A stretch of 64,000 nt of DNA from NCBI GenBank assembly GCA_965219405.1, contig OZ244736.1, positions 248,001 to 312,000 on the forward strand, written 5' to 3'. Positions 16,679 through 25,436 of this stretch are shown here, piece after piece (positions within the stretch are counted from its first letter, which is position 1; every line of letters starts with the position of its first letter). The notes beneath the pieces were generated by a model. That model saw only the letters and a program-made list of their open reading frames with translations. It ran no database searches and had not been told where the DNA came from. This DNA comes from VXMO01 sp965219405. GTDB lineage: Bacteria; Chloroflexota; Dehalococcoidia; UBA6926. Position numbers and translations under genes: made by a program.

Positions 16679-17797
16679 ATGGGCGAGTGGCCGAGACCTT
16701 GGCGGTACATTTTTCACGCTGATATGGACGCGTTCTTTGCGGCTGTTGCGCAGCGGGATGATCCGAGTTTGCGCGGTAAGCCTATCGTCGTGGGTGGGCG
16801 ACCGGAATCGCGCGGTGTGGTGGCTGCCGCGTCCTATGAAGCACGCAAGCTCGGGGCGAGATCCGCAATGCCCATGGCGACCGCGCTGCGTCTCAGCCCG
16901 GATATCATTCGCGTCGGGCATCGCCCCGGAGGCTACGGCAACATCTCGCGGCAGGTCATGACCATCCTGCGTCGCGTGACGCCATTGGTACAGCAGATCT
17001 CCGTGGATGAGGCATACGTGGATGTGACGGACGTAGCGGGGCCGGACAAGCTGGAGCCGTTGGGCAGGGAGATCAAGCGGCAGGTACGACGCGCCACAGG
17101 CCTCGCCGTCACAATCGGCGGCGGCGTCAACCGGACTGTGGCAAAAGTAGCGTCACAGGTAGGTAAACCGGATGGGCTGCTGCTTGTGCCCCCCGCGACC
17201 GAGGATGAGTTTCTCGCGCCGCTTGACGTTTCACTCCTGAGTGGTGTCGGGCCGGCGACACTCGCGACCTTGCACAAGCAGGACATTCGCACAATGGGAC
17301 AACTCGCCAAAGCGGACGATGAGTGGCTGATGGAGCACTTCGGCCGCCGCGGAGTGTGGCTCAAGGAGCGCGCGCTTGGCGCCGGCTCCTCCGAGCTGGA
17401 GTTCGAGGACGAGCGGCAGGTCAAGTCGATAAGCAGCGAGACGACGATGAGGACGGACACTGCTGACGGGGAAATCTTGCTGAAGCTGGTGCACGAGCAG
17501 GGGGCCGACGTGGTTCGACAGATGCGGAGCAAGGGGCTGCGAGCGCGGACTGTCCGCCTCAAGCTGCGCCTTTCAGATTTCACGACATTCACACGGCAGC
17601 AGTCGCTTCCTCGCCCCACGGATGATGAGGCAGCAGTGCTTGGGGTGGCGGGTGAGCTTTTGCGGCGGGAATTGGAGCCGGGGCGGGAGTTTCGGCTTAT
17701 CGGGGTGGCGGTGGCGTCGTTGGAGCCTGCGCTGGACCAGCCGCAAGAGTCAGACAAGGGACCGGCGGCGGGCGGTCAGATACGGATGAGAATCTAG
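16679..17797 (+). CDS. dinB: DNA polymerase IV (Y family)
   Basis: A 372-residue translesion polymerase. FHADMDAFFAAV carries the first catalytic aspartates, YEARKLGARSAMP is the fingers motif, and SVDEAYVDVTD gives the second catalytic pair. The thumb HhH region (LLSGVGPATLATL) and little-finger domain follow. The C-terminus lacks an obvious QLxLF beta-clamp motif. No LexA box is evident upstream, and the gene sits directly behind the MFS gene. Confidence 0.93.
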   Translation: MGEWPRPWRYIFHADMDAFFAAVAQRDDPSLRGKPIVVGGRPESRGVVAAASYEARKLGARSAMPMATALRLSPDIIRVGHRPGGYGNISRQVMTILRRVTPLVQQISVDEAYVDVTDVAGPDKLEPLGREIKRQVRRATGLAVTIGGGVNRTVAKVASQVGKPDGLLLVPPATEDEFLAPLDVSLLSGVGPATLATLHKQDIRTMGQLAKADDEWLMEHFGRRGVWLKERALGAGSSELEFEDERQVKSISSETTMRTDTADGEILLKLVHEQGADVVRQMRSKGLRARTVRLKLRLSDFTTFTRQQSLPRPTDDEAAVLGVAGELLRRELEPGREFRLIGVAVASLEPALDQPQESDKGPAAGGQIRMRI

Positions 17798-17891
17798 TTT
17801 CGCGGTATGATTCAGATGCGGCGCTGCGGCGTCGTTGTTTATATCTCGGTCTGATTCAATCGGGCCTATCCACTTGGGAGGGGAAGTCATC

Positions 17892-20135
17892 GTGACACAG
17901 CTTGCGTCTTATAACATCGTTGGCCATGCGACGCCTCGGGCAGAGGGTCCGGACAAGGTAACGGGCCTGGGCAAATACGGGATGGATCGGGCGATGGAGG
18001 GGATGCTGTGGTGCAAGATACTGCGCAGCCCGTTCGCGCACGCTCGCATCGTCAGCATTGATACGAGCGAGGCCTCGGCGCTGCCGGGCGTCCACATGGT
18101 GCTGACGGGCAAGGACATGGAGGGGGTGCGGACGAATCGCTCCACCTATAAGGACGAGCCGGCGCTGTGCTGGGATACGGTGCTCTATGTGGGCGACAAG
18201 GTGGCAGCCGTCGTCGCCGAGGATGAGGACATCGCCGAGCGCGCCCTGGAGCTTATCCAGGTGGAATACGAAGAGTTTGCGCCCGTGCTGACTGCGCGGG
18301 AGGCCGCGCAGCCGGATGCGACGATTCTGCACCCGGACTTTGCCAACTATGTCGGCGTGGAAGATGCGCCGGAGACGCCGACCAACATCCTTGTCACGCT
18401 GAATCGCGGGCGGGGGGATGTTGAGGCGGGTTTCGCAGCGGCGGACGTTATCGTCGAGGAATCGTACACGACGCCGCATCAGCACCAGGCCTATCTTGAG
18501 CCTCACTCCGTCCTCATGGACGTCGAGGATGACGGCACGGTGCAGATCTGGATGTCGTGCCAGTTGCCGGCGGCCAACGTCGGGGAGCTGCTGCGCGTTC
18601 TCGATCTGCCGCCGGAGAAAGTCGTTATCAATACGTCGTACATCGGCGGCTCGTTCGGCGGCAAGACGGACGCGACGGGCGTCTACATCATGCAGGAATT
18701 CTCGAAGCGGACAGGACGTCCCATCAAGCTGGTATTTGACTATTCAGAGGAGTTGATGGCATCCAATCCGCGCCACCCCTCCGAGATCCGCATCAGGGCG
18801 GGCGTCAAGCGGGACGGGACGATCACGGCGTGGCAGGCGGAGGCGTACATGGCGGTAGGGGCGTACGCTTCCTACGCGCCTATCCCGAACGGTCTGCGCG
18901 GCGTGTTTGAGATGGGCGGGGCATATCGCTGTGAGAACGTCGCGATGAACATCACGCACACGTACGCCAATCTTGTGCCGTGCGGATTCGCACGAGCGCC
19001 GGGGATGCCGCAGGGGCTGTGGGCCGGGGAATCGCACATTGACCTCTGTGCGCGTGCCATCGGCATGGATCCGGCGGAGTTCCGGTCGCAGAATATCGTC
19101 CATGAGGGCGAGGCGCTGATGACGGGGGACGAGTTCCAGGCGATGAGGGCAGACACAACGCTGGAGGAGGCGCTGAGGGCGGCGGATTACTCTGCTGCCA
19201 AGCCGACGAACATCGGGCGCGGCATCGGCACCGGCCATCACTCGCAGGGCGGCGGCGCGGCAGTGTGCCAGGTGACGATCACTGCGGACGGCGGAATCAC
19301 GGCGCACTTCTCGACGTTCGATACGGGCGGCGGGACGTTCACCATCATCGCGCAGGTTGTGGCAGAGCAGCTTGGGGTGTCGCCTCAAGATGTAGAAGCC
19401 CTCTCATTTTCGACAAATCAGATTGGTCCTTTGCAGGGGATCGGTGGGAGCCGCGGGGCACGCGTCACGAGCACTGTCGGCCACCAGGCGGCAGCTGAGA
19501 CGGCAGACAAGCTGCGACGGCTGGCGGCGGAGTTCCAGGGCTGGGACGAGGAGCGGCTGACACTGACGGGCGGGAACGTCGTCAACGATAGCGGTGAAAC
19601 GATTTCGTTTGGTCAGATTGCGGCGCGGACGGGGGAGCCAATTGTCACGCGCGTCGACATCCAGGAAGGCAGCAGCCCGTACACCGCCTTTGGAACGCAG
19701 ATCGCCGAAGTGGAGGTGGACCCGGAGACGGGCGAGGTGTGCGTACTGAAGATCACCGCCGTGCATGAGACGGGGCGCGTGCTGAATCCGGTCGCATTCT
19801 ACGGACAGCTTGAGGGGGGCGTCGTGTACGGCTTTGGCGAGACGGTGATGACGGAGACGGTCTATGACGAGTCGGGCCGTGTGACCAATCCATCATTCGC
19901 AGATATGAAGCTGCCGACGGTGCGAGATTTGCCGGAGTTGAATGAGATCGTGTTGGAGTCGGACGTGGGCGACGGACCTTATGCGGTGCGGGGCATCGGC
20001 GAGCACACGAACATCATGACCGCGCCAGCCATTGCGAACGCGATTGAGGACGCCGTTGGCGTACGGATCACGGCGCTGCCGATCACAGCGGAGAAGGTTT
20101 ATGCGGCGCTGCAGGAGAAGCGCAACGGGGGGTAG
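17892..20135 (+). CDS. Molybdopterin-dependent hydroxylase large subunit (xanthine dehydrogenase/CO-dehydrogenase family)
   Basis: A 747-residue Moco-binding subunit. The N-terminal a/b hammerhead domain (VGHATPRAEGPDKVTG, then LRSPFAHARIVSID) is followed by the Moco domains with GGSFGGKTD, the LVPCGFARAPG loop and IGGSRGARVTS. The catalytic glutamate is in VRGIGE (about Glu704). GTG 17892 is preferred because GGAGGGGAAG lies just upstream, although the frame opens at 17835. No FAD (CoxM) or 2Fe-2S (CoxS) subunit is adjacent, so electrons must leave through partners encoded elsewhere. The substrate is unknown; the CO-dehydrogenase active-site loop is not recognisable. Confidence 0.9.
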   Translation: MTQLASYNIVGHATPRAEGPDKVTGLGKYGMDRAMEGMLWCKILRSPFAHARIVSIDTSEASALPGVHMVLTGKDMEGVRTNRSTYKDEPALCWDTVLYVGDKVAAVVAEDEDIAERALELIQVEYEEFAPVLTAREAAQPDATILHPDFANYVGVEDAPETPTNILVTLNRGRGDVEAGFAAADVIVEESYTTPHQHQAYLEPHSVLMDVEDDGTVQIWMSCQLPAANVGELLRVLDLPPEKVVINTSYIGGSFGGKTDATGVYIMQEFSKRTGRPIKLVFDYSEELMASNPRHPSEIRIRAGVKRDGTITAWQAEAYMAVGAYASYAPIPNGLRGVFEMGGAYRCENVAMNITHTYANLVPCGFARAPGMPQGLWAGESHIDLCARAIGMDPAEFRSQNIVHEGEALMTGDEFQAMRADTTLEEALRAADYSAAKPTNIGRGIGTGHHSQGGGAAVCQVTITADGGITAHFSTFDTGGGTFTIIAQVVAEQLGVSPQDVEALSFSTNQIGPLQGIGGSRGARVTSTVGHQAAAETADKLRRLAAEFQGWDEERLTLTGGNVVNDSGETISFGQIAARTGEPIVTRVDIQEGSSPYTAFGTQIAEVEVDPETGEVCVLKITAVHETGRVLNPVAFYGQLEGGVVYGFGETVMTETVYDESGRVTNPSFADMKLPTVRDLPELNEIVLESDVGDGPYAVRGIGEHTNIMTAPAIANAIEDAVGVRITALPITAEKVYAALQEKRNGG

Positions 20136-20181
20136 GTGCTCCCGGCGCGACTATACTGTTGGGGCGAAGGGGGCGGTGATT

Positions 20182-20403
20182 ATGGACGCAGCGCCGAAGG
20201 AAATCACGTTTCTTGTAAGGGAATCACCGGAGGGCGGCTTCGAGGCGGAGGCCCTCGGTTACAGCATCTTCACATTCGCGGACGATTGGGCAGGCATCAA
20301 GTACATGATTCGGGATGCGGTGCTGTGCCACTTCGAGGATGGAGAAGCACCGAAGACAATCTCTATCGAGCGAGTCACTAACAAAGAAGTCATCGCAGTG
20401 TGA
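20182..20403 (+). CDS. HicB-like antitoxin
   Basis: A 73-residue protein with the partial RNase-H-like fold pattern of HicB antitoxins: ITFLVRESPEGGFEAEALG, then FTFADDWAGIKYMIRDAVL and a CHFEDGE loop. It lacks the C-terminal DNA-binding segment, so it is the short form that in other genomes is often mislabelled as an oxoisovalerate dehydrogenase fragment. It overlaps the next gene by 4 nt (GTGA), a typical toxin-antitoxin arrangement with the antitoxin first. Confidence 0.75.
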   Translation: MDAAPKEITFLVRESPEGGFEAEALGYSIFTFADDWAGIKYMIRDAVLCHFEDGEAPKTISIERVTNKEVIAV

Positions 20404-20651
20404 GGGCACCCCGCGATCTCTCGGGGCAAGAGCTGGCCGCGCTGCTGCGTAGGCACTATGACTACATCTCTCGGCGCCAACGGGGAAGTCATATGCGGCT
20501 CGTCAGTACTCGGATGGGTGTTCCCCACCATGTAACGGTGCCCAGAAATGACCCACTGCCTGTAGGCACTCTTGATAGTATTTTGCGCGACGTGGCCAAT
20601 TACCTTGAGATTACGAAGGACGAGCTTATTCAAGAATTATTTGGCAGGTAG
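20400..20651 (+). CDS. HicA-like mRNA interferase toxin
   Basis: An 83-residue HicA/YcfA-type protein, a small dsRBD-like fold. Characterised HicA proteins cleave mRNA using one histidine. Here the expected G-S-H block is RQRGSHMRLV (His31), followed by VTVPRNDPLPVGTLDSILR, which matches the family's hydrophobic strand and C-terminal helix. GTG start overlaps hicB by 4 nt. The C-terminal tail LEITKDELIQELFGR is slightly longer than usual. It appears intact. Confidence 0.78.
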   Translation: MRAPRDLSGQELAALLRRHYDYISRRQRGSHMRLVSTRMGVPHHVTVPRNDPLPVGTLDSILRDVANYLEITKDELIQELFGR

Positions 20652-20702
20652 CTGACCTACCCATGTCTTTGTCTACTCCGTAACACTCCAATGGAGATTC
20701 AG

Positions 20703-20799
20703 ATTCCCGCCTGCGCGGGAATGACGGGGGACGGCGGGTGGGGCGGAAGTGATGGGGGGAGCGCCCTGCGGGCGGCGTGGGCCCCCGCCTTCGCGGGGG
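20703..20799. repeat. Palindromic repeat family A, two units
   Basis: ATTCCCGC-CTGC-GCGGGAAT (20703-20722) is followed by TGACGGGGGA. A looser unit CCCCCGC-CTTC-GCGGGGG lies at 20782-20799. Further copies occur at 36619 and 47423. All sit between genes; here they fill the gap between hicA and the ABC permease. Confidence 0.7.
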
Positions 20800-20815
20800 A
20801 TTCGGAGGGGTTTGT

Positions 20816-23284
20816 CTATTCCATCACCCTCAGCGTGGAGGGGATGTCTGTGCGGCGGAGGCGGCGGGTTGTCAGGAGCGGGGCTAGGCCTACGGCTATT
20901 ACGCCCAGGGCTATCAAGGTCAGCACGGACGTTATTGAGAAGGTGATGATCAGACCAAAATCAGGAGTCGTTCGCGGCAGCAGCACTTCTGTGATGTAGA
21001 GCATCAGTCCAAACCCGAGCACCGAGCCAACAACGGTCGCCAACGCGCCCAGGATCGCGCTTTCTATGACAGCCATGCGCAGCACGGTTCTATATGGCAC
21101 GCCGAACGCGGCCATCGTGGCGTGCTCGCGGCGACGTTCGTCCATCGCGATGTTCGCGGTGTTATAGGCAATCAGGATGGCTAACAACAGCGGCACCGTC
21201 TGCATCAGCCGCATGACGCTGATGAACTGATTAAGCAGCTCCTCGGTCAGATTCGCCTCCTCAGCCACAGTCGCAACGGAAACGATACCACTGACGGGAA
21301 AGAGTTCCTCCTTGACTTCAATGATTTCAGCGCCTGGAACGGCCAACGCCGTGATGCGATTGGTCACGTCCGGCACGTTGAGCAGATCCAGGTGGTTGTT
21401 GTCCATGTAGACCGTGTTGCGGATGTAATGCGGATGGACAGCGAGAATCGGCAGGCGTGAGTCCTCCAACGAGAAAGAGGTGAGTCCCTCACGGACGGGA
21501 TGCGTCAGAATGATCGCATCGCCAACGTCGACGCCCAGATCTGTGGCAGCCTTCTCCGACAGCACAACACCGAGAGTCGATGCATCCAGGGAGCCCCGCA
21601 CGGCGGTTGGCGTCCAGATCTCACTGTTGAAGTCCATGAACCGAATCAGTACATCGAATTCTTCATCGGTGTCCGGCGCAGAAAGCGCCCCAAAGATTCG
21701 GAGTCCGGGCTCAATTGTCTCGATCGTGTTCGCGTTCCGAATATCGTCCACGACGGATGAGCTGAGCGGCACGGGAAGGGCAAGATCGATTTGCAGGCGC
21801 TCCTCCGATGTACTGAGCAACTCGTCACGCCCTTGTCGCAACGTTTCAAGGTACGAATCGAGTATCCCAACCAGAACCACCGTGACCGCCACGGCGGCAG
21901 CGATGCCCATGATTGTGAGGAATGCGCGCCGCGGCGCCCGCGCGACGTTGCGGAACGGCAATTGCGCGAAGGTTGCGCCGGGTATCGGCAGTCGGGTAAT
22001 CAGTGGGGCGAGTCCGCCGCCCCGCGCGGCAAGGTGTCCCGTCCTGATGGCGTCGATGGGATTGACGCCGACGGCTCGCCAAACCGGATAGCCAATCGAG
22101 AACAGCAGGACGAGCAACCCGACAATGCTGACGGCGATGAAGATCTCATACTGGAACGGCGACACCCAGATGGGCAACGGAACAAACTCGTTCAGAACGC
22201 CCTTGAGCGCCTGCGCCAGCAACCACCCGACAGCCAGCCCAAAGATCACGCCGGTCACTGCTATCTGGCCCCCAACAATGAGGGGCCGCAGCGCGATCTG
22301 CCGCGGAGGCACGCCAAGGGCCATGGCCACGCCGATTTCGCGCCGCTGGGTTTCGACCATCCTCGACGTGAGATTGAAGGCGGCAAACACCGCGCCAATA
22401 AAGATGGCGAATGCGATGATGTTTGTCGTTTGCTGATCGCCCTCGACATCCTCTGTAATTGAGCGGTAGACCGGGTCATCGATGTCCTGCGTGACATCGA
22501 CACCCACAAGCGGCAGTTGCGTGCGCAGCGCCTGCTCAAGCTCGGCGATGACTGTTTCGCGCGAGGCATCGTCGCTGATACGGAGGATGGCCTCATCGAC
22601 CAGACCGGCGCGTCCTGCAGTATCCTGCACCGTCTCCAGTGAGGAGAACATGACTACGTAGCTGGCATGAGCCAGGAACCCTCCGCCCTCCGTGATAACG
22701 ATGAAGTGCTCCGGCGCAAGCGCGTGCCCGACATAACGAACCGTTCGACCACCTGCGAGCAGGGCTTCGCCCTCCGGCGGCAGGTTATGAGCCAAGGCGA
22801 ATTTGTGCTCCAGGAGAACGTTGAGTTGGCCGGCGTCGGACGGGCCGAGTTCCCGGCCCTCGGTCAGGTGAACACGATTGACCGATATTCCATCGGGGTC
22901 TGCGAAGTCCATACCGACCAACTCGCCGGGAACGAGGATGGTTTCCTCGTTGCCTTCCTCATCGACTGCTACGACCTTAAGCTGCGTCGGGATGGTTAGG
23001 CGTTCTTCGACGCCCTCAATTGCACTCGCAGACGGGATGGACTCAATGATCCGGGTGAGTTGATCTTTTGGCACAAAACTGCCATCGCTGAGGCCAACAC
23101 GCAGGTCGTACATGCGGGTTGCCTCGAAGCTGGCGGTGTTTGAGGCTTTGCGCCACTCCGTCATGCTGTTGAACGAGGCGAACGTGCCGATACCCAAGCC
23201 GATGACCAGGGATATGGTGACGACCTGTATCCAGCGCGCGCGCAGGTCGCGCAAGGACCACTTGATCAGTAAGCGGAGTGTCAT
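20816..23284 (-). CDS. ABC transporter permease, duplicated FtsX/MacB type
   Basis: An 822-residue permease with the arrangement TM - large extracytoplasmic domain - three TM - TM - second extracytoplasmic domain - three TM, i.e. two FtsX repeats. The first FtsX block contains AFNLTSRMVETQRREIGVAMALGVP and the second TANIAMDERRREHATMAAFG. Both are the conserved cytosolic coupling region. The ATG at 23284 (MTLRLLIKWSLRDL) is 13 nt after the ATPase stop codon, so the two are translated as a unit. Relatives work in lipoprotein or peptide export or in stress-linked mechanotransmission. No substrate or periplasmic adaptor gene is adjacent. Confidence 0.9.
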   Translation of the reverse strand: MTLRLLIKWSLRDLRARWIQVVTISLVIGLGIGTFASFNSMTEWRKASNTASFEATRMYDLRVGLSDGSFVPKDQLTRIIESIPSASAIEGVEERLTIPTQLKVVAVDEEGNEETILVPGELVGMDFADPDGISVNRVHLTEGRELGPSDAGQLNVLLEHKFALAHNLPPEGEALLAGGRTVRYVGHALAPEHFIVITEGGGFLAHASYVVMFSSLETVQDTAGRAGLVDEAILRISDDASRETVIAELEQALRTQLPLVGVDVTQDIDDPVYRSITEDVEGDQQTTNIIAFAIFIGAVFAAFNLTSRMVETQRREIGVAMALGVPPRQIALRPLIVGGQIAVTGVIFGLAVGWLLAQALKGVLNEFVPLPIWVSPFQYEIFIAVSIVGLLVLLFSIGYPVWRAVGVNPIDAIRTGHLAARGGGLAPLITRLPIPGATFAQLPFRNVARAPRRAFLTIMGIAAAVAVTVVLVGILDSYLETLRQGRDELLSTSEERLQIDLALPVPLSSSVVDDIRNANTIETIEPGLRIFGALSAPDTDEEFDVLIRFMDFNSEIWTPTAVRGSLDASTLGVVLSEKAATDLGVDVGDAIILTHPVREGLTSFSLEDSRLPILAVHPHYIRNTVYMDNNHLDLLNVPDVTNRITALAVPGAEIIEVKEELFPVSGIVSVATVAEEANLTEELLNQFISVMRLMQTVPLLLAILIAYNTANIAMDERRREHATMAAFGVPYRTVLRMAVIESAILGALATVVGSVLGFGLMLYITEVLLPRTTPDFGLIITFSITSVLTLIALGVIAVGLAPLLTTRRLRRTDIPSTLRVME

Positions 23285-23297
23285 GGATCTGGCCCGG

Positions 23298-24029
23298 CTA
23301 CCAGCGCAGATCGGAGATAGCGGCGCGGCCGCCCTCCGGCGGCCCATCATGCACGATGTTGCCGCTGCTCAACTCGATGACCCTGTCCGCCATGCGGGAA
23401 ATCTCCCTGTTGTGCGTAACAACCAGGATTGTCTTTCCGGATTCCGATTGGCGGCGCAGGAGTTCGAGGATCTGGGCGCCGGTGGTGAAATCAAGCTCGC
23501 CCGTCGGCTCATCGGCAAGAACAACAGGATTACCGGTGGCGAGGGCGCGAGCGATGGCAACACGCTGCTGCTCGCCGCCGGAGAGTTCATGGGGGAAGTG
23601 GGCGACGCGCTCACCAAGACCAACATCGGTCAGCACATCCACCGCGCCGGACCCGTCACCGTTGCGCTTCCCGGCGGCATCAATCCCAAACTGCACGTTC
23701 TCGCGAGCGGTCAGGCCGGGGAACAGGTTGAAGCTCTGGAAGATGAAACTGACCTTTGAGCGTCGATAGGCAAAGAGCTGGCCTTTTGACGCGCCCGTGA
23801 CCTCTTGTCCATCGACGATTACACGGCCCTCGGTGGGAGTATCCAACGCGCCGATCATATTTAGCAGTGTCGTTTTGCCACTGCCGGATGGGCCTAGAAC
23901 CACGACGAATTCGCCCTCATTGATGGTCAGGTCGACGTTCTCCAGGGCGGTGACAGTAATTGCGCCAACCTCGTAGCGCTTGGCAATAGCTTCAAGCTCG
24001 ATCACGACTGTGTCCTTACTCGTCTCCAA
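23298..24029 (-). CDS. ABC transporter ATP-binding protein, LolD/MacB type
   Basis: A 243-residue ATPase: Walker A GPSGSGKT (46-53), Q-loop FQSFNLFPGLT, signature LSGGEQQR, Walker B VVLADEPTGELD and switch VVTHNRE. The Q-loop and ADEPTGELD wording place it with the LolD/MacB/FtsE exporters rather than importers. It is the first gene of a two-gene operon with the duplicated FtsX permease. The upstream gap carries a plus-strand promoter candidate but no clear one for this gene. Confidence 0.95.
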   Translation of the reverse strand: METSKDTVVIELEAIAKRYEVGAITVTALENVDLTINEGEFVVVLGPSGSGKTTLLNMIGALDTPTEGRVIVDGQEVTGASKGQLFAYRRSKVSFIFQSFNLFPGLTARENVQFGIDAAGKRNGDGSGAVDVLTDVGLGERVAHFPHELSGGEQQRVAIARALATGNPVVLADEPTGELDFTTGAQILELLRRQSESGKTILVVTHNREISRMADRVIELSSGNIVHDGPPEGGRAAISDLRW

Positions 24030-24083
24030 CTCGCCTCACTATACAACCGACGAATGACCCTGAAGGGCATATTTGCTTGAGTT

Positions 24084-24111
24084 TTGCATTATGGAACGCA
24101 CGTGCTATTCT
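24084..24111 (+). promoter_or_regulatory. Candidate sigma70 promoter
   Basis: TTGCAT (24084-24089) and TATTCT (24106-24111) are 16 nt apart in a locally AT-rich stretch. They are upstream of a 55-codon ORF and the amidohydrolase at 24486. It is the best promoter-like pair in this divergent gap. Confidence 0.4.
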
Positions 24112-24201
24112 GTACAGAGCAGAACAAAAGAGCGTGCCTTATTTGCATTAGTGCGTTGAATGGCAGTAGGGGCGTTCAGAGGGAGACAAGGGGATAAGAA
24201 C

Positions 24202-24369
24202 ATGACGACGACACCCAGGAGTTCACAACGTAAGCCGTCAGCCGGTAGTGCAGCGTCACGGAACCCCGCCACTTATGGTCCCGGGCGGTATCGCCGCGAG
24301 GTTCAGTGGGGCCTCAGGCAGCCGCCGTCGCCGGCAGAACGGCGGCGCGGAGTCCGCCGAGCCGCCTAA
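24202..24369 (+). CDS. Possible small basic protein
   Basis: A 55-codon frame starting at an ATG after a purine-rich AGGGGATAAGAAC. The product is rich in Arg, Ser, Pro and Gln (for example RRREVQWGLRQ reads in part as a basic helix) and has no recognisable family or membrane segment. Support is limited to the ribosome-site-like sequence and a promoter candidate at 24084; base composition alone could keep this frame open. It may be a leader ORF for the following amidohydrolase gene. Confidence 0.25.
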   Translation: MTTTPRSSQRKPSAGSAASRNPATYGPGRYRREVQWGLRQPPSPAERRRGVRRAA

Positions 24370-24485
24370 ACATCTGCTCAAGTACTGTCATACCGGCTGA
24401 GCCTCACTTGCGTTGACAGGGGGCGGGGTTGTTGGCATTGTGCCAATAGCGTCTGAACAGGCGTGGGAGGAGGCTTGGCACAAGT

Positions 24486-25370
24486 ATGAAGGCCGTCGAC
24501 GTTCATGTTCATCCGCCGATGAGCCCGGCCGTCCGCGAAGCTACGGAAAGGCAGCGGTCGGAAGACCAGACGCGGCAGATGCGCCAGTACTTCCGCCGTA
24601 CTGAGCCTGATCTCACCACACCCGAGGAATACGTCGAGCTGTATGAGAAGCACGACATCGTGGGCGTGCTGCTGCCCTCTGACAATCGACAGCCCGGCGA
24701 CACGGAATCGCCTGACCCCAATGACTGGGTGGACGAGATTGTGCGGCGCGCTCCGAATCGTTGGATACCGTTCTGCTCGGTGAATCCCAACCGAGGAGAG
24801 CAGGCGATCAAGGACCTGGAGCGGGCGGCGGCTGAGTTTGACGCCAAGGGCATCAAGCTGCTGCCGACGGGAATGAATTTCTTTGCCAATGAGAAGCAGT
24901 TCTACCCTTTGTGGGAAAAGGCGCAGGAGCTTGGTCTCGTCATCCTGACGCACAGCGGGCACAACGGTGTTGGCTCCGGGCTGCCGGGGGGTGGCGGGCG
25001 CAAGCAGTGGTATTCCAACCCCATCTGGTGGGACGACGTGGCGGCGGACCTCCCGGAGTTGAAAATCATCCTTGCGCATCCGGCGTGGCCGTGGTTTGAG
25101 GAGCAAGTGTCCATGCTGGTACACAAGGCCAACGTGTTCATGGACATCTCGGGCTGGTCGCCCTGGTACTTCCCGCAGGAGTTGATCCGAGAGATGCAGA
25201 CGCGCCTGCAGAACAAAGTCCTGTTTGGCTCGGATTTCCAGGCGCTGCACATTGAGCGGTGGCTGCGTGATTTCCAGGATCTGGACATTTCTGACGATGT
25301 CCGGCAGAAGATCTTCCTTGATAACGCCAAGCGGGTGTTGTCCAATGTGGACTGGAGCAGGTACGAATAG
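24486..25370 (+). CDS. Amidohydrolase-2 family metalloenzyme
   Basis: A 294-residue TIM-barrel enzyme of the amidohydrolase-related family (ACMSD/resorcylate decarboxylase relatives). VDVHVHPP supplies the first metal pair (His7, His9). GIKLLPTG is a barrel strand, and LTHSGH and ILAHPAWPWFEE contribute further histidines. LFGSDFQ provides the catalytic aspartate, followed by the family-type DNAKRVL ending. Members are decarboxylases or hydrolases of small carboxylic acids; the substrate is unknown. It precedes a DegV gene by 66 nt on the same strand. Confidence 0.85.
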   Translation: MKAVDVHVHPPMSPAVREATERQRSEDQTRQMRQYFRRTEPDLTTPEEYVELYEKHDIVGVLLPSDNRQPGDTESPDPNDWVDEIVRRAPNRWIPFCSVNPNRGEQAIKDLERAAAEFDAKGIKLLPTGMNFFANEKQFYPLWEKAQELGLVILTHSGHNGVGSGLPGGGGRKQWYSNPIWWDDVAADLPELKIILAHPAWPWFEEQVSMLVHKANVFMDISGWSPWYFPQELIREMQTRLQNKVLFGSDFQALHIERWLRDFQDLDISDDVRQKIFLDNAKRVLSNVDWSRYE

Positions 25371-25436
25371 CAGGCCGGAGCCGGCGGCGCATGATCTCCG
25401 CCCCGCAAATCTCAAGGAGACCATTCGGAGGTTGAT

